DNA of 64,000 bases, from assembly GCF_003641145.1 (NCBI RefSeq), contig NZ_CP032744.1, forward strand, positions 1,922,001-1,986,000. The letters are read 5' to 3'. This document shows, piece by piece, positions 58,763-64,000 of this stretch. The stretch comes from Lactiplantibacillus paraplantarum (lineage in GTDB: Bacteria > Bacillota > Bacilli > Lactobacillales > Lactobacillaceae). The notes under the pieces were generated by a model. The model was not told the origin of the DNA. It saw only the letters and a program-made list of their open reading frames with translations, and searched no databases. How positions within the stretch are numbered: position 1 is the first letter of the stretch; the number at the start of each line of letters is the position of its first letter. Made by a program: the position numbers and the translations under genes.

Positions 58763-59506
58763 TTAACCAAGATTTAATTGTAAAAACTTCTGGGCAACCA
58801 TCACCGGAATATCCGGACCAGCTGCCGCTTGTGCTTCTTGTTGTAGCCGATCAAAAGGAATATCTTGTGGCAAATGTGTTAACAATAATTTTTGAACGTG
58901 CGCCTGCTTAGCAATTTTACCGGATTGTGCCGATGTCATATGCCACATTTTTCCGGTTTTATCGGCATCAAAATTCGTATCAGTCATTAATAACTGTGCA
59001 CCAGTCGCAAAGGTTGCCAATTCTGGTAAATAAGCTGTATCAGCCGAAAAGACCAATTGTTGATCGGTAGCCCGCTCAACAATTCTGACCGCGTACGCTG
59101 GGACCGGATGCTTAGTTGGCAAAAAGCTAATATCAAACGGCCCAATCTGGTTGATGACGGCCGGATCATAAGCGCGACCTTCTGTAGCACCACCCCACGT
59201 CAGCGCACCAAAGTTTAGTGGGTCGGCTGTGTGGCCATAAATCGGCAAAATCGGTGTTTTGCGTTCTCCAGGACGTAACTGCCAATAATACTGTAAAACA
59301 CCTACGTCAGCCGTATGATCATGGTGATAATGTGTTAAAAGAACACTATCGAGCTGTAAGGGGTCTAGAATCTCTTCTAAGGCGTTCAAAGCCCCTGACC
59401 CACAATCGAGCAACAAGTGATAATCACCAGCCGTAACTAGGTAAGAACTCGTCCCTACTCCATTATATGGATAACCACCGTAATAACCCAGAACTGTTAA
59501 TTTCAT
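58763..59506 (-). CDS. MBL-fold metallo-hydrolase (YhfI-like)
   Basis: A 247-residue metallo-beta-lactamase-fold hydrolase. The metal motif LLTHYHHDHTADVGVL (HxHxDH) is intact, with TSSYLV and LLDCGSGAL before it and FSADTAYLPEL, LLTHLP later. This arrangement resembles RNase Z-like/YhfI phosphodiesterases; the substrate is unknown. ATG 59506 is used with GAAGGG upstream; the longer TTG frame starts inside that site. Single gene. Confidence 0.85.
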   Translation of the reverse strand: MKLTVLGYYGGYPYNGVGTSSYLVTAGDYHLLLDCGSGALNALEEILDPLQLDSVLLTHYHHDHTADVGVLQYYWQLRPGERKTPILPIYGHTADPLNFGALTWGGATEGRAYDPAVINQIGPFDISFLPTKHPVPAYAVRIVERATDQQLVFSADTAYLPELATFATGAQLLMTDTNFDADKTGKMWHMTSAQSGKIAKQAHVQKLLLTHLPQDIPFDRLQQEAQAAAGPDIPVMVAQKFLQLNLG

Positions 59507-59586
59507 TATTGACCATCCCTTCAATTTTCTGTACTACCTTATTTTAATATAGCCGCAAGAAAAAATGAAACCAACAACTTAACATA

Positions 59587-59616
59587 TTTTCAATTATTTT
59601 GAAAAACACGTATAAT
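59587..59616 (+). promoter_or_regulatory. Promoter of the HmoB-like gene
   Basis: TTTTCA (59587-59592), 18-bp spacer, TATAAT (59611-59616), 30 bases before the ATG. Confidence 0.6.
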
Positions 59617-59646
59617 AATAGATGTAATAAATAAGGAGTGATATTG

Positions 59647-60147
59647 ATGAGTGGAAAGATTGCAGCAACATTTGGGACACGCAAAATTCTAACTATGATC
59701 CAACAAAAACATGCTGATCGAGACTTGCTTTTAATGCAGGCCAACGCTACTGAAGATCGCTACATGTTACTCGACTTAACTGGTGAAAAAACAGTTTTTT
59801 CAAGTCCCGTAACATATGACGTTTTACTTTCAAAGGGATCAGCCGACTGGCATGGGATGACTAGCTTTATTTTCATTGAGCTACCTGTTGAAGAACAAAA
59901 GGTCTTTAGTTCTAAATTCAGCAGTTTCCGGCATGATTACAATAAACCGGACGGCCTTAAACACTTTTGGGTTTTACGTGAATCTAAAAATAATGCGGCC
60001 TTCGTAATTGTCACGAATTGGCATAGTGACTCCGAATACGCCGTTTGGTTGCGAAGTGAATCATTTAAGCCATTTGCGAAGTATATTACTTCCGATTACG
60101 GTTACCATGAAAGCCGTTATTCATTCGTTCGTTCATTAAAATCATAA
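59647..60147 (+). CDS. ABM-domain protein, HmoB-like
   Basis: A 166-residue protein with the length and layout of B. subtilis HmoB (YhgC), a heme monooxygenase: the N-terminal half matches around KILTMIQQKHADRDLLLMQ, the C-terminal half is an antibiotic-biosynthesis-monooxygenase ferredoxin-like domain (HFWVLRESKNNAAFVIVTNW). Heme degradation is inference; staphylococcal TRAP proteins share this fold. ATG 59647 is 8 bases after AAGGAG. Single gene. Confidence 0.78.
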   Translation: MSGKIAATFGTRKILTMIQQKHADRDLLLMQANATEDRYMLLDLTGEKTVFSSPVTYDVLLSKGSADWHGMTSFIFIELPVEEQKVFSSKFSSFRHDYNKPDGLKHFWVLRESKNNAAFVIVTNWHSDSEYAVWLRSESFKPFAKYITSDYGYHESRYSFVRSLKS

Positions 60148-60162
60148 CTCAGTATGAGGTTC

Positions 60163-60197
60163 AAAGTCGCTGCGTATACCGCAACGACTTTTTTTTA
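60163..60197 (+). terminator. Terminator of the HmoB-like gene
   Basis: AAGTCGCTGCG pairs with CGCAACGACTT, followed by TTTTTT on the plus strand. Confidence 0.85.
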
Positions 60198-60583
60198 CAT
60201 CATTGTATCTTAAACACTTTCGATATTTACCGTAAAATTAGTAATTACCAGATAGATTAGTCACTCACATCATCAAAACGGCATTTAAAATAGGACTGCC
60301 CATATCAACTGAATGACGTTCTAACTTGGTTGATTTTAGACGGTAAGATTGCAGTCTATCGCAAAAAAATTGCCAATCTCTTAGTTTTAAGCATCAGATT
60401 ATTTACCACAGCCATACACATACCATATTTGCTTGATTCAAATATTATTGATTAATAACGAACACAGTAAATGGGACGAGCACAACTTCCGTCCTTGATA
60501 GACGCTGACAATGAACCCCAAAATTTGCAAAATGAATTATTTCTCAACTCAGAATATTGCAGCACCGGAAATCTGTCAGAAAT
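60198..60583. other. Gene-free interval
   Basis: About 390 bases, AT-rich, no ORF with a ribosome site and no clear structure beyond the flanking terminators. Confidence 0.4.
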
Positions 60584-60617
60584 AAAAAGTACCTACACCA
60601 ATTTAAGGTCAGGTACT
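60584..60617 (-). terminator. Terminator-like stem-loop
   Basis: AGTACCTGACC pairs with GGTGTAGGTACT, followed by TTTTT on the minus strand. It is 130 bases after the 60-residue ORF and may end that transcript. Confidence 0.55.
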
Positions 60618-60748
60618 CCATTAACTTCACTTGACGAATAGCCTCAAAACCGAGAAGCATTGGAACTTTCTTTTTGTATTCAAGGTAACCTACGGAGAAT
60701 AAAGCAATCCGGTCGATTATTTACTGTTTACGTTTAATCTGGCTAGTG

Positions 60749-60931
60749 TCAATTATCATGGGCGAATACCGCCTTCATCAAGGCATCTAAAATATAGCCA
60801 TTGATATGGTTGTAAACAATCACTGACTTATTGTTGCCAACTTTGAGTTGTAATGCTTTAGTTGGTCGGGCAGTTGACGCCGTGAGCATGTGGCCGACCT
60901 TTACTTGTACAATATCTGGTTGCTGATCCAT
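60749..60931 (-). CDS. Orphan 60-residue protein
   Basis: A 60-residue protein I do not recognise: MDQQPDIVQVKVGHML followed by a basic middle (STARPTKALQLKVGNNKS) and a hydrophobic end (VIVYNHINGYILDALMKAVF). No signal peptide or clear membrane helix. The ATG at 60931 has GAGGTG about 6 bases upstream, which makes it better than the other small frames here. It lies between the HmoB-like gene and the rRNA/tRNA operon. Confidence 0.6.
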   Translation of the reverse strand: MDQQPDIVQVKVGHMLTASTARPTKALQLKVGNNKSVIVYNHINGYILDALMKAVFAHDN

Positions 60932-61063
60932 CAAAAACACCTCACCATTTATCTGATAAGGTAATGATAGTGTATTTTAAGGCCGCTGAGAATACTGTCA
61001 GTCATTTACTGCTTACCTTACGTTTACACTTGACGAAGAACTACAATTTCATAATTTACACTA

Positions 61064-61097
61064 TAAAAAAAACATCATTCATTAACGAATGATGTTT
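61064..61097 (-). terminator. Terminator of the rRNA-tRNA operon
   Basis: AACATCATTC (61071-61080) and GAATGATGTT (61087-61096) form a 10-bp perfect stem, with eight T following on the minus strand. It lies right after the last tRNA-Asp. Confidence 0.93.
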
Positions 61098-61101
61098 GTA
61101 A

Positions 61102-61176
61102 CGGTCCGTACGAGACTCGAACTCGTGATCTCCTGCGTGACAGGCAGGCGTCCTAAACCAACTAGACCAACGGACC
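61102..61176 (-). tRNA. tRNA-Asp (GTC), copy 1
   Basis: Cloverleaf with acceptor GGTCCGT/ACGGACC, anticodon loop CTGTCAC, T-loop TTCGAAC. G73, no encoded CCA. Identical to 61712-61786. Confidence 0.97.
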
Positions 61177-61178
61177 AA

Positions 61179-61252
<74 letters not shown>

Positions 61253-61261
61253 ATAATATAA

Positions 61262-61334
61262 TGACCCCTACGGGATTCGAACCCATGTTACTGCCGTGAA
61301 AGGGCAGTGTCTTAAACCACTTGACCAAGGGGTC
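61262..61334 (-). tRNA. tRNA-Glu (TTC)
   Basis: Acceptor GACCCCT/AGGGGTC, anticodon loop CTTTCAC, A73. Substrate for MnmA thiolation at U34. Confidence 0.95.
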
Positions 61335-61354
61335 ATATTTTTAATATGAAACAA

Positions 61355-61442
61355 CGGAGAAGGAGGGATTCGAACCCTCGCACCGCTTGCGCGATCTATA
61401 CCCTTAGCAGGGGCACCTCTTCAGCCACTTGAGTACTTCTCC
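61355..61442 (-). tRNA. tRNA-Ser (GCT)
   Basis: Class II tRNA with a long variable arm (GATCGCGCAAGCGGTGC region), anticodon loop CTGCTAA, acceptor GGAGAAG, G73. Confidence 0.95.
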
Positions 61443-61446
61443 AAAA

Positions 61447-61521
<75 letters not shown>

Positions 61522-61526
61522 AAAAA

Positions 61527-61597
61527 AGCGGGTAACGAGAATCGGACTCGCGACAACAGCTTGGAAGGCTGTGGTTTTACCACTAAACTATACCCGC
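61527..61597 (-). tRNA. tRNA-Gly (TCC)
   Basis: Acceptor GCGGGTA/TACCCGC, anticodon loop CTTCCAA, U73 as usual for Gly. Confidence 0.95.
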
Positions 61598-61609
61598 AGA
61601 ATATAGATA

Positions 61610-61682
61610 TGGCGCGGGACGGAATCGAACCGCCGACACATGGAGCTTCAATCCATTGCTCTACCGACTGAGCTACCGAGCC
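61610..61682 (-). tRNA. tRNA-Phe (GAA), with acceptor mismatch
   Basis: Anticodon loop TTGAAGC, so position 37 is G and 38 is C, not the usual A-A. The acceptor reads GGCTCGG against CCGCGCC, leaving U4 opposite C69. The rest of the cloverleaf is standard; A73. Confidence 0.93.
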
Positions 61683-61711
61683 ATTGTAGCCATTTTAAAA
61701 TATTAACTTAA

Positions 61712-61786
61712 CGGTCCGTACGAGACTCGAACTCGTGATCTCCTGCGTGACAGGCAGGCGTCCTAAACCAACTAGACCAACGGACC
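61712..61786 (-). tRNA. tRNA-Asp (GTC), copy 2
   Basis: Identical in sequence to 61102-61176; part of a 160-bp direct repeat that also carries tRNA-fMet. Confidence 0.97.
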
Positions 61787-61788
61787 AA

Positions 61789-61862
<74 letters not shown>

Positions 61863-61868
61863 ATAATA

Positions 61869-61958
61869 AGGAGGATGAGAGATTCGAACTCTCGCGTGGT
61901 TTGACCCACCTGACGGTTTTCAAGACCGTTCCCTTCAGCCAGACTTGGGTAATCCTCC
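61869..61958 (-). tRNA. tRNA-Ser (TGA), discriminator U73
   Basis: Class II tRNA, anticodon loop CTTGAAA, acceptor GGAGGAT/ATCCTCC. The base after the acceptor is T, where bacterial Ser tRNAs normally have G73. It abuts the right edge of the duplicated Asp-fMet block. Confidence 0.93.
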
Positions 61959-61997
61959 ATATGATGTAACTAGGAAATGTCCACTATTAATAGCAGA

Positions 61998-62071
61998 TGG
62001 ACCTTGTAGGGCTCGAACCTACGACCGGACGGTTATGAGCCGTCTGCTCTAACCAACTGAGCTAAAGGTCC
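61998..62071 (-). tRNA. tRNA with CAT anticodon, probably Ile2 (lysidine type)
   Basis: Acceptor GGACCTT, anticodon stem-loop ACGGCTCATAACCGT. The body resembles tRNA-Ile2 of other bacteria (compare E. coli CGACTCATAATCG), in which C34 is changed to lysidine to read AUA. Elongator Met is the alternative, but the next gene fits that better. Confidence 0.8.
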
Positions 62072-62086
62072 AAGCTCTTATTCCTA

Positions 62087-62160
62087 TCGCGGCAGGGGGA
62101 ATCGAACCCTCGACCTCCCGGGTATGAACCGGACGCTCTAGCCAGCTGAGCTACACCGCG
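62087..62160 (-). tRNA. Elongator tRNA-Met (CAT)
   Basis: Anticodon loop TTCATAC; D-arm and TAGCTCAGCTGGCTAGAGC body typical of elongator Met. Acceptor CGCGGTG/TGCCGCG pairs fully. The T-stem GAGGG against CCCCC leaves an A50-C64 mismatch. Confidence 0.88.
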
Positions 62161-62191
62161 ATGTGTTAAATAATCGTAAATGACTACTTAA

Positions 62192-62265
62192 TCGGGAAAA
62201 CAGGATTCGAACCTGCGACCCCCTGGTCCCAAACCAGGTGCTCTACCAAGCTGAGCTATTTCCCG
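62192..62265 (-). tRNA. tRNA-Pro (TGG)
   Basis: Acceptor CGGGAAA/TTTCCCG, anticodon loop TTTGGGA, A73. Confidence 0.96.
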
Positions 62266-62270
62266 TTATA

Positions 62271-62344
62271 TGCACCCAGTAGGAGTCGAACCTACAACCT
62301 TCTGATTCGTAGTCAGACACTCTATCCAATTGCGCTATGGGTGC
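62271..62344 (-). tRNA. tRNA-Arg (ACG)
   Basis: Acceptor GCACCCA/TGGGTGC, anticodon loop CTACGAA, A73. A34 should become inosine through TadA. Confidence 0.96.
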
Positions 62345-62354
62345 TTCATAAAAG

Positions 62355-62440
62355 TGCCGAGGACCGGGATCGAACCGGTACGGTTATCACTAACCGCAGG
62401 ATTTTAAGTCCTGTGCGTCTGCCAATTCCGCCACCCCGGC
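62355..62440 (-). tRNA. tRNA-Leu (TAA)
   Basis: Class II tRNA, acceptor GCCGGGG/CCTCGGC, anticodon loop CTTAAAA, long variable arm, A73. A known type of TrmL substrate. Confidence 0.96.
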
Positions 62441-62455
62441 AACACTTTGGTACAA

Positions 62456-62527
62456 AGCGGAAGACGGGATTCGAACCCGCGACCCCCACCATGGCAAGGT
62501 GATGTTCTACCACTGAACTACTTCCGC
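62456..62527 (-). tRNA. tRNA-Gly (GCC)
   Basis: Acceptor GCGGAAG/CTTCCGC, anticodon loop TTGCCAT, U73. Confidence 0.96.
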
Positions 62528-62543
62528 ATAAATATTCAGTTAA

Positions 62544-62616
62544 TGCCGACTAGAGGATTCGAACCTCCGACCCCCTGTTTACAAGACAGATGCTCTGCCA
62601 GCTGAGCTAAGTCGGC
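62544..62616 (-). tRNA. tRNA-Thr (TGT)
   Basis: Acceptor GCCGACT/AGTCGGC, anticodon loop CTTGTAA, A73. Confidence 0.96.
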
Positions 62617-62710
62617 ATGACGATTAACACAACTATAACATCATATCATGCTCAGTTACATAAATCAACAATAACTTTTGTGAAACTATTTAATTATGAG
62701 CCGTAAACAA

Positions 62711-62783
62711 TGAGCCGTGACAGTCTCGAACTGTCGACCCTCTGATTAAAAGTCAGATGCTCTACCAACTGAGCTAACGGCTC
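62711..62783 (-). tRNA. tRNA-Lys (TTT), copy 1
   Basis: Acceptor GAGCCGT/ACGGCTC, anticodon loop CTTTTAA, A73. A 9-base piece of its 3' end (ATGAGCCGT on the plus strand) is repeated just outside at 62696-62704. Identical to 63038-63110. Confidence 0.97.
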
Positions 62784-62787
62784 ATGA

Positions 62788-62860
62788 TGGAGGATACAGG
62801 GCTCGAACCTGTGACCCTCTGCTTGTAAGGCAGACGCTCTCCCAACTGAGCTAATCCTCC
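62788..62860 (-). tRNA. tRNA-Val (TAC), copy 1
   Basis: Acceptor GGAGGAT/ATCCTCC, anticodon loop CTTACAA, A73. Identical to 63115-63187. Confidence 0.97.
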
Positions 62861-62866
62861 AATTTC

Positions 62867-62984
62867 GCATGGCAACGTCCTACCCTCGCAGGGAGCGATC
62901 CCCCAACTACTCTCGGCGCTAAGAAGCTTAACTTCTGTGTTCGACATGGGAACAGGTGTATCCTTCTCGCCATCATCGCCACAC
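62867..62984 (-). rRNA. 5S ribosomal RNA, copy 1 (extra)
   Basis: About 118 bases; typical 5S core with CACCTGTTCCCATGTCGAAC and GAAGTTAAGC. The 5' arm GTGTGGCGATG pairs with the 3' arm CGTTGCCATGC. It is the second 5S of the operon, after a tRNA-Val/Lys pair. Ends are approximate. Confidence 0.95.
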
Positions 62985-63017
62985 TATGTGAAACTAAATA
63001 TTAAATTAGATAATATC

Positions 63018-63039
63018 CATTTAACCTAATGGTTAAATG
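63018..63039. repeat. Perfect 9-bp hairpin between tRNA-Lys copy 2 and 5S copy 1
   Basis: CATTTAACC, loop TAAT, GGTTAAATG. It overlaps the 3' end of tRNA-Lys and is probably an RNA-processing signal at the duplication junction. Confidence 0.5.
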
Positions 63040-63110
63040 AGCCGTGACAGTCTCGAACTGTCGACCCTCTGATTAAAAGTCAGATGCTCTACCAACTGAG
63101 CTAACGGCTC
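63038..63110 (-). tRNA. tRNA-Lys (TTT), copy 2
   Basis: Identical to 62711-62783; part of the tandem Lys-Val-5S block with a 327-base period. Confidence 0.97.
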
Positions 63111-63114
63111 ATGA

Positions 63115-63187
63115 TGGAGGATACAGGGCTCGAACCTGTGACCCTCTGCTTGTAAGGCAGACGCTCTCCCAACTGAGCTAATCCTCC
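63115..63187 (-). tRNA. tRNA-Val (TAC), copy 2
   Basis: Identical to 62788-62860. Confidence 0.97.
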
Positions 63188-63193
63188 AATTTC

Positions 63194-63311
63194 GCATGGC
63201 AACGTCCTACCCTCGCAGGGAGCGATCCCCCAACTACTCTCGGCGCTAAGAAGCTTAACTTCTGTGTTCGACATGGGAACAGGTGTATCCTTCTCGCCAT
63301 CGTCACCACAC
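63194..63311 (-). rRNA. 5S ribosomal RNA, copy 2 (operon-proximal)
   Basis: Follows the 23S gene by about 70 bases. It differs from copy 1 at two sites within the 5' arm (GTGTGGTGACGATGG here). Ends are approximate. Confidence 0.96.
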
Positions 63312-63380
63312 TATTGAGAAACTTGTGCTCTCAAAACTAGCTAATATCAAATAATTTCATATGAACCGGAACACCAATTA

Positions 63381-64000
<620 letters not shown>

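Overview
The window looks like a chromosomal segment of Lactiplantibacillus (Lactobacillus) plantarum or a very close relative. The support is a low-to-mid GC Bacillota gene set, a division and cell wall (dcw) cluster in lactobacillus order, a three-gene cell-surface complex (csc) locus typical of plant-associated lactobacilli, dapF (meso-DAP peptidoglycan), a DUF1831 protein matching the L. plantarum structural-genomics target lp2179, and 21 tRNA genes without an encoded CCA. The species call rests on protein-level recollection, not a search. I see no IS element, prophage, integrase or CRISPR array; most of the window is core chromosome.

Layout. 0.2-7.5 kb (minus): a small coiled-coil protein, a secreted LysM/NlpC-P60 endopeptidase, PRPP synthetase, then a RecD2 helicase-TPR-phosphatase operon. 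7.5-8.15 kb is gene-free. 8.2-11.5 kb (minus): a csc operon (WxL protein, DUF916 anchor, large WxL/Ig-like protein). 11.7-13.8 kb: Ktr/Trk potassium uptake pair. 14.3-18.7 kb: tRNA thiolation and sulfur genes (mnmA, DUF1831, cysteine desulfurase), mtn, a tail-anchored protein and a Nudix hydrolase. 18.8-23.3 kb: dapF and ileS, the latter behind a T-box riboswitch. 23.3-37.5 kb: the dcw cluster read leftward from mraZ (mraZ, rsmH, ftsL, pbp2B, mraY, murD, murG, ftsQ, ftsA, ftsZ, sepF, yggT, ylmH, divIVA), with a DUF3397 gene upstream and a triple MraZ box at its promoter.

37.6-50.3 kb is mixed-strand housekeeping: a CorA-like transporter, a 39-residue membrane peptide, ftsK, trmL, an NAD(P)-binding protein, brnQ, an RlmA-like methyltransferase, a zinc-independent S14 paralogue with a Zur-box-like operator, an AI-2E family permease next to an EIIA(gut)-like protein that lacks the phosphorylated histidine, a lactonase and cutC. 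50.5-58.5 kb is the Firmicutes stress/competence neighbourhood: rluD-nadK-relQ (overlapping), spxH, pepF, coiA, mecA and spx, so both adaptors that target proteins to Clp proteases (MecA, SpxH) lie beside Spx, the known client of SpxH. 58.7-60.9 kb carries an MBL-fold hydrolase, an HmoB-like protein and an orphan 60-residue ORF.

61-64 kb is the 3' part of an rRNA operon read leftward: the 3' end of 23S, then 5S-tRNA-Val-tRNA-Lys in tandem twice, then 17 further tRNAs including a 160-bp duplicated tRNA-Asp/tRNA-fMet pair, closed by a strong terminator at about 61.08 kb.

No wholly new multi-gene system is evident. The best leads are regulatory or structural: the Zur-like operator, the MraZ box whose -35 is fused to the upstream terminator, the phospho-His-less EIIA(gut) operon, long structured non-coding elements at about 38.9 and 43.3 kb, and unusual tRNAs (Ser-TGA with U73, Phe with a U4-C69 mismatch and G37).
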